Below the pieces are notes generated by a model, which did not search any database, was not told where the DNA came from, and saw only the letters and a list, made by a program, of their open reading frames with translations. DNA of 64,000 nucleotides, from assembly GCA_021772075.1 (NCBI GenBank), contig JAETNQ010000012.1, positions 35,070-99,069 on the forward strand, read 5' to 3'. Every line of letters starts with the position of its first letter. Positions within the stretch are counted from its first letter, which is position 1. Shown here in pieces: positions 56,198 to 64,000 of this stretch. Origin of the DNA: Lachnospiraceae bacterium (lineage in GTDB: Bacteria; Bacillota; Clostridia; Lachnospirales; Lachnospiraceae). The translations under genes were made by a program, and so were the position numbers.

Positions 56198-57616
56198 CTA
56201 CTTCTTTAACCCTAAAAACTCCTCATAAATATCGCATACCTGTTTCGCCATTTCCAGCTCCGGCATCTCGCAGAACACGCGGATCAGCGGCTCCGTTCCC
56301 GAAAATCTCCCGATGACCCATCCGCCGTTCTTAAAGTATACCTTGCTGCCGTCCAGATAAGAAACCCGGTCGATTTCAAAAGGAAGCTCCGGTATTTTTT
56401 TCTCCTCCATAAGAAGTTTATGCATCGCTTCTTTCTTTTCCTGGTTGAACTTATAATCCCTTTCTTCCATAAAGATAGAGCCGCATTCTTCTTCGATCTC
56501 CTTATAGATCTCCGACAGTTTCTTTCCTGTCGCCGCGATCATTTCCACCAAAAGCGCCGCCGCATAAATGCCGTCCTTGCCGTTAATGTGGCCGCGCACG
56601 GTAAGGCCGCCCGAAGACTCGCCGCCGATAATCGCATCCACCTCGTTCATCTTCGCGGAAATATGCTTAAATCCCACCGGCACCTCATAGCACTTCTGCC
56701 CGAACCGCTCTGCCACCTTATCCAGCATATGGGTCGTGGCGATATTCCTTACCACCGGCCCTTCCCATCCCTTGTATTTGACAAGGTAATAATAAAGCAG
56801 CACGAGAATATCGTTAGGATGCAGGAAACGCCCGGTGTCGTCGATGACGCCGATCCGGTCCGCGTCGCCGTCCGTAGCAATACCGATGTCTGCCCGGTAA
56901 TCGATCACCGCATTCTGGAGGGGGCGGAGCGTTACCGCGTTAGGCGCGGGCAACTTGCCGCCGAAAAGCGTATCATGCCTGTCGTGGATCACCGTCAGTT
57001 CGCATCTCGCCGTATGAAGGATCGTCGCCAGGGAAGTCTCGCTTACCCCATATAAGGGATCCAGCACTACCCGCAGCCCCTTCGCGCGGATCGCATCCAT
57101 ATTGACCGCCGAAATAATATTATCCAGATACTCGTTCAGCGGATATATCTCTTGGATCAATCCCTGTGACAACGCTTTTTCGTATTCCATCTCCCGAATG
57201 GATTCCGCATCCGCCTTCCCGATATATTCTTCGATTTCTTTCGTCTGGACCTCATCCGCATCCCTGCCTCCAGCCGTAAATACTTTAATGCCGTTATAAA
57301 CCGCAGGGTTATGGCTCGCCGTTACCATCATTCCATAAGGGAAATCATGCTTCATCACATAAAACATAATCAGCGGCGTAGGTGACGATTTATTGATCAG
57401 ATAAGCGGTAACTCCTTCCGCCGCGAATACTTCCCCGGCCCACTGCATAGCCTCTTTCGCCAGAAACCTCCGGTCATAACCGATTACAATTCCCTTATCC
57501 GCTTTTCCTTCCGCTTTCATCTTATCGCACAGCGCCTTCGCCAATAACTGGATATTCGCCTTTGTAAAATCATCCCCGATGATCGCGCGCCAGCCTCCCG
57601 TACCAAATTTAATCAT
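56198..57616 (-). CDS. Phosphoglucomutase/phosphomannomutase family protein
   Basis: 472 residues of the alpha-D-phosphohexomutase family: GTGGWRAIIGDDFT (phosphate loop), the catalytic serine loop MVTASHNPAVYNG, metal-binding DGDADRIGVID, sugar loop GGESSGGL and phosphate-binding GRFSGTEPLIRVF. It interconverts sugar-1- and sugar-6-phosphates, so it can feed the sugar-1-phosphate made by the GH94 enzyme into glycolysis or amino-sugar metabolism. It overlaps the GH94 stop by eight bases; GGAAGGAAA precedes the ATG. A glucose or GlcNAc specificity cannot be told. Confidence 0.93.
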   Translation of the reverse strand: MIKFGTGGWRAIIGDDFTKANIQLLAKALCDKMKAEGKADKGIVIGYDRRFLAKEAMQWAGEVFAAEGVTAYLINKSSPTPLIMFYVMKHDFPYGMMVTASHNPAVYNGIKVFTAGGRDADEVQTKEIEEYIGKADAESIREMEYEKALSQGLIQEIYPLNEYLDNIISAVNMDAIRAKGLRVVLDPLYGVSETSLATILHTARCELTVIHDRHDTLFGGKLPAPNAVTLRPLQNAVIDYRADIGIATDGDADRIGVIDDTGRFLHPNDILVLLYYYLVKYKGWEGPVVRNIATTHMLDKVAERFGQKCYEVPVGFKHISAKMNEVDAIIGGESSGGLTVRGHINGKDGIYAAALLVEMIAATGKKLSEIYKEIEEECGSIFMEERDYKFNQEKKEAMHKLLMEEKKIPELPFEIDRVSYLDGSKVYFKNGGWVIGRFSGTEPLIRVFCEMPELEMAKQVCDIYEEFLGLKK

Positions 57617-60020
57617 TTGAATTTCCTTCCTTTCCCATCACGACTCTTACCTGATGTACCGTTCCTTTTTCCATAAGAGGAATGCGTTCCACCTTCTTTC
57701 CGTCGAGATACAGCTCTTTCACTCCTTTCATCACGCCATCGGGATTGCGCACTTCTATCTCATAAGTAACGCCCCTCCACTTCCTGGCCATGGAAAATCC
57801 GCTCCAGTCCGCAGGCACGCAGGGATCAATCTCCAGCGTCCCGAACCCCGGGCGCATGCCGAGGATATATCTCGTTGCGGAAAAATAAGCCCATCCGCCG
57901 CTGCCTGTCATAAAAGGATGCCTCGCCCTTCCATGGGCCGAATGATCCTTTCCCATAATGAACTGGCAATATGAGTAGGGTTCCGCTTCTCTTATCTCTA
58001 TTTTATCATTCTGCCAGTAAGGACACAAGGCATTATAAAATTTCATTGCACGGTCTCCCCTGCCCAATTTGCATTCCGCCGCCCATGCCCAGGGATTGGG
58101 ATGGGAAAATACCGCTCCGTTTTCCTTTACCCCCGGATAGACCCTCGTCACAAAACCAATATCGTCATCCGGCACAGTATAGGAAGGCGCATTCAGCATG
58201 ATCCCCCATGGCGTGTAAAGATATTCCTCCACGCTGTCCATCGCAAGGCGCCCTTTTTCCTCATCCGCCGCGCCGGAAAGAACGGCCCATGCATTGGATT
58301 CCAAATGCACCTTTCCTTCCCTGTCCTCTTTCGTCCCGATTTTCTTTCCGTTCCTCGTAATCCCCCGGATAAACCATCTTCCGTCCCACAGCTCCTTATT
58401 GCAGACACTCTTTACACGCCCGGCGATCTCCTTATATTTTTCCGCGTCCCCTTTCCTGCCCAAGTGCTCCGCCAGCTCGATAAAGTTTTCCAGCGCCCAG
58501 TAATGCAGGAAAGAAACCATGGCGCTTTCCCCGCCGCCCAGATTCAAGCAGTCGTTCCAATCCGCCCGCAGCCCTTTGCAGATTCCTGTTTCCCCCACCT
58601 GCTCCGCAGAAAAATCCAGAATCCGCATCATATGCTCATAAACCGTTCCTTCCCCGCCGTCCGCATAAGTCACCATTTCCTCCACGAATCCCTCTTCCCC
58701 TGTTTCCTTGATATATTCCACGATGGAGGAAACCAGCCATAAGGCGTCGTCCGAACAGGCATCGTCCAGTCCGTGTACCATGCTCCCCCTGTCCGGTTCC
58801 GGCACCACGGTAGGCGACCGGAAAGGCTGTTCCTTCGGCTCCGGGTCAAACCATTCCGGCTGGAACAGATGCAGCCCGTACCCGTCGGAAACCAGCCCCC
58901 GCAGCAGTTCTATGATACGCTGCCTGCATTTTTCCGGATTGGAATGGGGAATCGTCATGGCATCCTGCGCCGTATCCCGGTATCCCAGTCCGACTCTTCC
59001 GCCCACCTCTATAAAAGATGCAAACCGGGAAAACATGACATTGATCTCCGATTGATATAACGTCCATATGTTAATCAGCGTGTTCATTCCTTCATTCGGC
59101 GTCTGTATCTGCAATTTTTGCAGTTTTTCCTCCCAAAACCCCCTCAAATCCTCATATACCCGGTCCACCGCTTCCCAGCTTCCGTATCTCTGCCTCGCCT
59201 TCTTTCCCTCTTCCCGGTTCCCTTCCCCGAGTATAAAGAGAATCCTTATTTCCTCCCCCGGCTCCAGCCGGATATTTTTCTGCAGGGAACCGCAATGATT
59301 GCCCCCCAGCTCATAGGAACCGCTGCATTGCCCCCTCTCCACGGCAGCCGGATTGCCTTCCGTCCGGTAATTGCCGATAAATCGATCCCTCAGACAGTCG
59401 AACCCGTCCGGCTCCGCGCTGGAAGTAAAATACTGGCAGCCGAACTCCTCATAAAACAGATCGTATTCGATCACGCCGTCCTCATAAGACGAACCGGAGC
59501 AATAGAGGCTCATCTGGAAATTCTGGTTATCGATGGCAATATGGTGAAAGGAAAATTCACAATAAGTAAACAGGCTCAAATCCCTTGGCTTTGTCTCTTC
59601 ATTCTTCACGACCACATCCCACAGCTCCGCCTTATCGCCCAAAGGAACCGATAAAGTCTGTTTCGCCCGTATTTTGCTGTAATTGCACTCATAGACAGAA
59701 TAAGAAAGCCCATGGCGGCAGATATATTCCGCTTCCTCCAAAGGCTTTCCTACCGGCTGCCAGGAAATGCTCCAGTAATCCCCGCTCCCGTTATCCCTGA
59801 TATACACATAATGGCCCGGTCTGTCCATCGGGACGCTGTTCCCCCGGAATCTCGTTATCCTATGGTATTCCGGCGTCTTATAAAACAGATATCCCCCGGC
59901 CGTGTGGTTTACTACCGCGCACATATCCTCCACGCCCAGATAATTCGTCCACGATACGGGCAGATCCACCCTGTCTATCACATATTCCCGTTTTGCATTA
60001 TCAAAATAGCCATATTTCAT
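57609..60020 (-). CDS. GH94 disaccharide phosphorylase (chitobiose/cellobiose phosphorylase type)
   Basis: 803 residues of the GH94 glycoside phosphorylase family. N-terminus MKYGYFDNAKREYVIDRVDL, GLGYRDTAQDAMTIPH, GLRADWNDCLNLGGGESAM (catalytic Asp in DWND) and VTRVYPGVKENGAVFSHPNP; these, and the total length, recall N,N'-diacetylchitobiose phosphorylase, so chitobiose is the first guess and cellobiose the second. It splits the disaccharide with phosphate, saving an ATP; the product sugar-1-phosphate is the substrate of the mutase that follows. The start at 60020 is chosen over 60026 by the six-base distance from GGAGGG. First gene of the unit. Confidence 0.93.
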   Translation of the reverse strand: MKYGYFDNAKREYVIDRVDLPVSWTNYLGVEDMCAVVNHTAGGYLFYKTPEYHRITRFRGNSVPMDRPGHYVYIRDNGSGDYWSISWQPVGKPLEEAEYICRHGLSYSVYECNYSKIRAKQTLSVPLGDKAELWDVVVKNEETKPRDLSLFTYCEFSFHHIAIDNQNFQMSLYCSGSSYEDGVIEYDLFYEEFGCQYFTSSAEPDGFDCLRDRFIGNYRTEGNPAAVERGQCSGSYELGGNHCGSLQKNIRLEPGEEIRILFILGEGNREEGKKARQRYGSWEAVDRVYEDLRGFWEEKLQKLQIQTPNEGMNTLINIWTLYQSEINVMFSRFASFIEVGGRVGLGYRDTAQDAMTIPHSNPEKCRQRIIELLRGLVSDGYGLHLFQPEWFDPEPKEQPFRSPTVVPEPDRGSMVHGLDDACSDDALWLVSSIVEYIKETGEEGFVEEMVTYADGGEGTVYEHMMRILDFSAEQVGETGICKGLRADWNDCLNLGGGESAMVSFLHYWALENFIELAEHLGRKGDAEKYKEIAGRVKSVCNKELWDGRWFIRGITRNGKKIGTKEDREGKVHLESNAWAVLSGAADEEKGRLAMDSVEEYLYTPWGIMLNAPSYTVPDDDIGFVTRVYPGVKENGAVFSHPNPWAWAAECKLGRGDRAMKFYNALCPYWQNDKIEIREAEPYSYCQFIMGKDHSAHGRARHPFMTGSGGWAYFSATRYILGMRPGFGTLEIDPCVPADWSGFSMARKWRGVTYEIEVRNPDGVMKGVKELYLDGKKVERIPLMEKGTVHQVRVVMGKEGNSND

Positions 60021-60097
60021 CCTCATCCCTCCATACTGCCAAATAACAATCTCCCATTGCTTTCGTTCCGCAACCGGCAGCTATTCCTTTTTCTATT

Positions 60098-60103
60098 ATT
60101 ATA
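60098..60103 (-). promoter_or_regulatory. -10 element upstream of the GH94 gene
   Basis: TATAAT on the minus strand about 80 bases before the GH94 start; no good -35 is seen, which would suit activation by the YesN regulator. Confidence 0.4.
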
Positions 60104-60200
60104 GCTTCCGTAAGACCGGACATGGTATGGATAAGTATGTGAATATTTGTCTTTTCTTGGGAACCGCAAGGCGGGAAGGACAGCCCCATGCAGAGTATTC

Positions 60201-61253
60201 TCAGCCCAGCAGTTCCTTATAAAAACGCAGCACATTTCCGCTGCATATCTTTTCCACCTCCCCTTCCTTCAGCCCGCTCTTTTCCAATGCCTCTGCCAGC
60301 TTCGGCATATAGGAAAAATCCGGCAGCTCTTTATGCCCTTCGATCCCGTCAAAATCGCTTCCCAGACCGATGCAATCGATGCCCCCCACATTTATCATAT
60401 GCCGTACATGCCTTACGACGGCTTCCAGGCTCCCCGGATTTTCTTCTCCTTCCGGTACTTCCTCCAAAAAATCCGGGCAGAAATTGATCCCTATGACGCC
60501 CCCTCTTTCGCTCAATTTCTTTATCATATCGTCGGTCAGGTTCCGCACCCATGGGCTGACCGCCCTCGCATTGGAATGGCTCGCCGCAAAAGGCTTCCTC
60601 GTCATGCGCAGCACATCGTAAAATCCCGCGTCCGACAGATGGGAAACATCGATGATCATCCCAAGCCGCTCCATTTCCGCCACGAATTCCCGTCCCGTTT
60701 CCGTCAGCCCGCGTTCCAAATCCGCCCTTCTGTGAAAAGGAACCCAATCGGCAGCCGGTTCCTCCCCCGGCCGTTTTTCGACGTTATGCGCGCCCTCCTC
60801 CGCCATCCTTCGGATATCCAGGGCCGGATAGCCTATTTCATTCGGGTAATTCCATGTCAGCGTCATCATCCGTACCCCCAGCCGGTACAAATGCTCCAGG
60901 CGCTCCGGTTTCCCTTCGCAGACGCCTCCTTCTTCCACCGTCAGCAACGCCGATATTTTTCCCTCTTTGCGGTTCCTTTCGATATCCCCATAGCAAAAAA
61001 CAGGCGCTATCCTGCTCCCATTGGCTTCCAGCTCTTTATGGTACAAATCCGCCATTCCCAGCACGTCCTCCCACGGACTCATCGTCTTCTCCAAGTTGAC
61101 GAACAGGGCAAAATTCTGGACAAGGGATTTTCCTGCCTCCAGCTTCCGCAGATCCACATGCCCTTCGTTCTCCGCCAGTCCCTCCCCGCTTCCAGCCTTC
61201 CTCTTCTTATACAACTCCGAAATCGTATCACAATGCATGTCGGCTATTCTCAT
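60201..61253 (-). CDS. Membrane dipeptidase (M19, renal dipeptidase family)
   Basis: 350 residues. Zinc ligands typical of the family: HCD in ADMHCDTISEL (His, Asp), the Glu in LTVEEGG, His in VSHLSD, His in ASHSNARAV and the Asp in GSDFDGI. It hydrolyses dipeptides or related amide bonds, and in bacteria is cytosolic in spite of the name. The start at 61253 has a GGAG-like sequence (GAGC) upstream. It lies 47 bases after the NCS2 permease, in one unit. Confidence 0.93.
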   Translation of the reverse strand: MRIADMHCDTISELYKKRKAGSGEGLAENEGHVDLRKLEAGKSLVQNFALFVNLEKTMSPWEDVLGMADLYHKELEANGSRIAPVFCYGDIERNRKEGKISALLTVEEGGVCEGKPERLEHLYRLGVRMMTLTWNYPNEIGYPALDIRRMAEEGAHNVEKRPGEEPAADWVPFHRRADLERGLTETGREFVAEMERLGMIIDVSHLSDAGFYDVLRMTRKPFAASHSNARAVSPWVRNLTDDMIKKLSERGGVIGINFCPDFLEEVPEGEENPGSLEAVVRHVRHMINVGGIDCIGLGSDFDGIEGHKELPDFSYMPKLAEALEKSGLKEGEVEKICSGNVLRFYKELLG

Positions 61254-61299
61254 GGCGCTTGGCTCCTTTCTGCTCTTCCTGCAAAAACCCGCTTCCGGC

Positions 61300-62670
61300 C
61301 TATCTTTTCGTCGTCTTTCTCGTCCCGCTCATGTCCACGCATGTATCCGAAGGGGCTTCCTCGTCAAAAGTATAATCCTTCCCCGGCAGAACCGCATTCA
61401 GCAGGATTCCGGTCAGCGCTCCTACCGCCAGCCCTGACAGACGGATGGCGATATCTCCTAACCGGAAAACAACCGCCCCGTTATTGCTGAAATTGATACC
61501 GATGGAAAGCACTAAGATAAGCGCCGCAATAATCACATTCCTGCTCTTGGAAAAATCCACCTGGTTCTCCACCACATTACGTACGCCCACCGCGGATATC
61601 ATACCATAAAGCACGAGGGACACGCCGCCCAAAGTCGCCGTAGGCATAACGGAAATCACCGCCGCCACCTTCGGCGAGAAAGAAAACAGAATAGCAAAAC
61701 CAGCCGCTATGCGGATTACCCTTGGATCATACACTTTCGTCAAGGAAAGCACCCCCGTATTTTCCCCATAGGTCGTATTCGCCGGCGCGCCGAATAAGGA
61801 GGCAAGGATCGTCGCCAGCCCGTCCCCGCACAAAGTCCTGTGCAGCCCGGGATCTTTAATATAATTCCTCCCCACTGTGGAAGAAATCGCAGACATATCG
61901 CCGATATGCTCCACCATGGTTGCAAGAGCAATCGGCATAATCGTAATAACGGAAGTCACAAGAAGGGAAGCATCCGGCTCCCGGAAAACGGCGAACACCG
62001 TTCTATCCCATACAACCGGCATCCCGATCCATGCCGCTTCTTTCACCGGCGTAAAATCCACGTTGCCCGTAACGGCCGCCACAAGATAGGAACCTACTAC
62101 GCCAAGGATGATCGGCACAATCTTGATCATCCCCTTTCCCCAAATGTTGCAGATCACGACAATTGCAATCGCTACAAGCGCGATCCACCAATTTGCCTCG
62201 CAATTATTGATCGCCGACTGGGAAAGGTTCAAACCGATAGCAATGATAATCGGCCCCGTCACGATCGGCGGGAAATACCTCATGACCCTGCCCGTTCCAA
62301 AAGCTTTGATAAAAGCCGCCAATATCAAATACAGCACCCCGGAACACGCCACGCCGAAGCATGCATAAGGGAGCAAATGAACCTCGCCGTTCGGCGCGAT
62401 CGCCCAATATCCTGCCAAAAATGCAAAGGATGAACCCAAAAATGCAGGAACCCTTCCCCTTGCCAGAAAATGGAACAAAAGCGTTCCAAGCCCTGCAAAC
62501 AAAAGCGTCGTAGAAACGCTGAGCCCGGTCAGCGCCGGAACAAGCACCGTCGCGCCAAACATGGCGAACATATGCTGAATACCTAAAATCAACATCTTCG
62601 GCATCCCCAGCTGCCTGGCATCGAAAATTCCTTCTTCGCCAATCGCTGTCTTTTTCTTTGTATTACTCAT
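61300..62670 (-). CDS. Nucleobase:cation symporter 2 family permease (uracil-xanthine type)
   Basis: 456 residues, about 12-14 helices. N-terminal LGIQHMFAMFGATVLVPALT, SSFAFLAGYW, the NCS2 signature region ALATMVEHIGDMSAISSTVG and GDGLATILASLFGAPANTTY. The acidic residues (Glu in EHIG and in YGENTG) are usual for UraA/uracil permease. It imports uracil or another pyrimidine. AGGAGA precedes the ATG; no riboswitch or PyrR site is seen in the 128 bases before it. Confidence 0.93.
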   Translation of the reverse strand: MSNTKKKTAIGEEGIFDARQLGMPKMLILGIQHMFAMFGATVLVPALTGLSVSTTLLFAGLGTLLFHFLARGRVPAFLGSSFAFLAGYWAIAPNGEVHLLPYACFGVACSGVLYLILAAFIKAFGTGRVMRYFPPIVTGPIIIAIGLNLSQSAINNCEANWWIALVAIAIVVICNIWGKGMIKIVPIILGVVGSYLVAAVTGNVDFTPVKEAAWIGMPVVWDRTVFAVFREPDASLLVTSVITIMPIALATMVEHIGDMSAISSTVGRNYIKDPGLHRTLCGDGLATILASLFGAPANTTYGENTGVLSLTKVYDPRVIRIAAGFAILFSFSPKVAAVISVMPTATLGGVSLVLYGMISAVGVRNVVENQVDFSKSRNVIIAALILVLSIGINFSNNGAVVFRLGDIAIRLSGLAVGALTGILLNAVLPGKDYTFDEEAPSDTCVDMSGTRKTTKR

Positions 62671-62798
62671 CTCACTATCTCCTCCATATCTTTTTATCCA
62701 GCCAATGCCTTTCCTATCTTATTATAAACAAGAACCCTCCGTCAATATTTCGCAATAAATTCGCCATGCCGTCTGTAGAAATGGATTCCGTAACGAAT

Positions 62799-63716
62799 TC
62801 ATCTCCCGTCCCTCCATATCAGATTTCTCCAACGGGCGATTTCCTCTTCCGTCATAAATCCGCTGGAAGTCCCCATAAAACCAATTTTATAGGAAGCGAA
62901 CAACATTGCGTTTTTCACTGCGAATACAGAGTCCCCCGTTTTATTATAAAAATGCAGGAAACAGGAAAAGAGCGCATTCCCTGCCCCGGCCGTATTGACA
63001 ATTTTATGGGTTTTTACCGTATTATAATGGACAATAATATTTTTCTTTTTATCGTACAAAATAAGCCCTTCCGCCCCCTGTCCCAGAATAATGATCTCAG
63101 GACGGTATTTTGCTGCCAAGGATTTTACGAATTCATAAGGGTCTCCATTTAACTGGTCGTCACTGATATAAAGAATATTGACCCCCCTTAAAAAGTCTTC
63201 ATTATAAATCAATTTTTCTTCCCGGTATTCCCTTATATTCACGGCAATGGGCTTGCGCAGCTCCTTCCCCAGCGCCATCAGCGGCCGGCAGAAATTGGCG
63301 TTGGAAACCACCAGCATCTCGGCCCGCTCCGCTCTTTCCCTGAACAGATCCAGATCGTAGGAAACGTCCCTGAGGTTTTTGATATCCTCAAAAATCTGCT
63401 GTCTCCTGTTTTCATCATAAAGCACCACCGCCGCAGGCGTACTGGCGAGCCTCGGCAGCACATAGTCCGTCACCAGCTTTACTTCGCTGCCCGGCGGATT
63501 GATCAGTTCCATGCTTTCCTCGCTGCCTACCATCGTCATCAGGTCCACCGAATTTCCCAGCCATTTTAATGCCAAAGACTCATTGTATGCATCCCCGCCC
63601 GTATTGGTAAAAATAGTATCCGGCTTTCCCGTAATGCCCGCGTATTCCACAGGAATCCGGTCTACCTTCACAATTGTTTCCTTCTGTACGATGCCAGCCA
63701 CCAAAAATTTCCCCAT
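62799..63716 (-). CDS. PfkB family carbohydrate kinase with altered GAGD motif
   Basis: 305 residues. N-terminal GGDAYNESLALKWLG (normally the GG(D/N) sugar-binding loop), and the C-terminal family signature reads NTAGAGNALFSCF, with Asn at the position of the catalytic Asp of the usual GAGD. Family members phosphorylate ribose, fructose, 2-keto sugars or nucleosides; loss of this Asp suggests a non-kinase or altered role, but similar Asn variants may be real kinases. GGAGG-like GGAGGA precedes the ATG at 63716. Confidence 0.85.
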   Translation of the reverse strand: MGKFLVAGIVQKETIVKVDRIPVEYAGITGKPDTIFTNTGGDAYNESLALKWLGNSVDLMTMVGSEESMELINPPGSEVKLVTDYVLPRLASTPAAVVLYDENRRQQIFEDIKNLRDVSYDLDLFRERAERAEMLVVSNANFCRPLMALGKELRKPIAVNIREYREEKLIYNEDFLRGVNILYISDDQLNGDPYEFVKSLAAKYRPEIIILGQGAEGLILYDKKKNIIVHYNTVKTHKIVNTAGAGNALFSCFLHFYNKTGDSVFAVKNAMLFASYKIGFMGTSSGFMTEEEIARWRNLIWRDGR

Positions 63717-63790
63717 AGCAGTCCTCCTGTAAATATCTAATCATATACGCCAGCCCCATGCCGCCGCTTCACTTACACACAGATAATTTT

Positions 63791-63819
63791 ATTATATAAC
63801 ACTTCCCCTTCTCTGCACA
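63791..63819 (-). promoter_or_regulatory. Possible promoter of the PfkB gene
   Basis: A TATAAT on the minus strand (63796-63791) with a weak TGTGCA 17 bases upstream (63819-63814), about 75 bases before the ATG. Confidence 0.45.
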
Positions 63820-64000
63820 GAGGATTTTTATAGTTTTCACGGAAATCGTAACAGTTCAGCCTTGCATGTTCCTCCTGCCCGTTCCGGCGTCCGGTCTCCG
63901 TTTTGCCTGTCTGTTTTTTTGCAAAATTTTGGATGGGATGTTTCTAAACAAAAGAGGGAAGACAGCGGTGGCGTCCGGGTCGGAAATAAGGGACGTCCTT
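63820..64000. other. Right edge, no recognisable gene
   Basis: No frame with a clear start or homology was seen in this stretch. A gene may begin beyond the window. Confidence 0.4.

Noticed and set aside
60147..61490. Plus-strand frame of 447 codons opposite the dipeptidase
   Set aside because: Antisense shadow without any protein family features.

Overview
The window looks like chromosome from a spore-forming anaerobic Clostridia, most probably a Lachnospiraceae. The evidence is the Firmicutes-type AddAB (not RecBCD), an ECF-type ThiT under a TPP riboswitch, YesM/YesN two-component systems beside sugar ABC transporters, BclA-like collagenous proteins, strong AGGAGG ribosome sites, TTGACA-17-TATAAT promoters and a gene style (GH94, GH32, CPBP, REC-GGDEF) usual in that family. 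There are no tRNA or rRNA genes, CRISPR arrays, insertion sequences or phage genes. Most genes lie on the minus strand.

Layout. 1-5330: gltB-gltD (glutamate synthase), read leftwards from one promoter, with a terminator-like hairpin directly in the leader. 5392-9924: small accessory genes, including two decayed ones: a KilA-N gene with an in-frame TGA and a DUF262/DUF1524 (GmrSD-like) gene that has lost part of its N-terminus; between them is a tight three-gene unit (95-aa protein, HAD phosphatase, CPBP protease). 9994-11810: MerR regulator with a 19-bp-spacer promoter, and a GNAT acetyltransferase. 11870-18548: a complete phosphate-starvation module on the plus strand (pstS-C-A-B, phoU, phoB-like, phoR-like), whose PstS has its two halves in swapped order. 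18594-23477: a lantibiotic-immunity-type ABC transporter divergent from a two-component system; the response regulator carries a frameshift at a run of nine A. 23407-24764: TetR regulator plus membrane protein sharing an operator-like palindrome. 24829-25891: thiT with TPP riboswitch. 26227-29972: two collagen-like (probably spore-surface) proteins and a glycosyltransferase. 30069-32252: REC-GGDEF diguanylate cyclase and a zinc-type macrodomain hydrolase. 32523-38607: GH32 fructan/sucrose operon with ABC transporter and LacI repressor, three operator-like sites in its promoter. 38611-48488: patatin, addA, addB and a metallo-beta-lactamase/HAD fusion; addA appears to lack helicase motif VI. 48590-49954: soluble CZB chemoreceptor. 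50033-60103: GH94 phosphorylase, phosphosugar mutase, sensor kinase, sugar ABC transporter and AraC-type response regulator. 60201-63716: M19 dipeptidase, NCS2 permease and a PfkB kinase with an altered GAGD motif.

Functionally this is a glycan-scavenging gut- or sediment-type anaerobe: two self-regulated oligosaccharide uptake loci that degrade sugars inside the cell, phosphate and thiamine acquisition, nitrogen assimilation, and spore-surface decoration. The most unusual aspects are the number of genes with precise lesions (KilA-N, DUF262, response regulator, AddA motif VI), the swapped-halves PstS, the MBL-HAD fusion, the collagen/glycosyltransferase cassette and the leader hairpin before gltB. 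No clear previously undescribed system was found; the collagen cassette and the gltB leader are the best candidates for follow-up. All family assignments come from reading translated sequence and recalled motifs; no database search was run.
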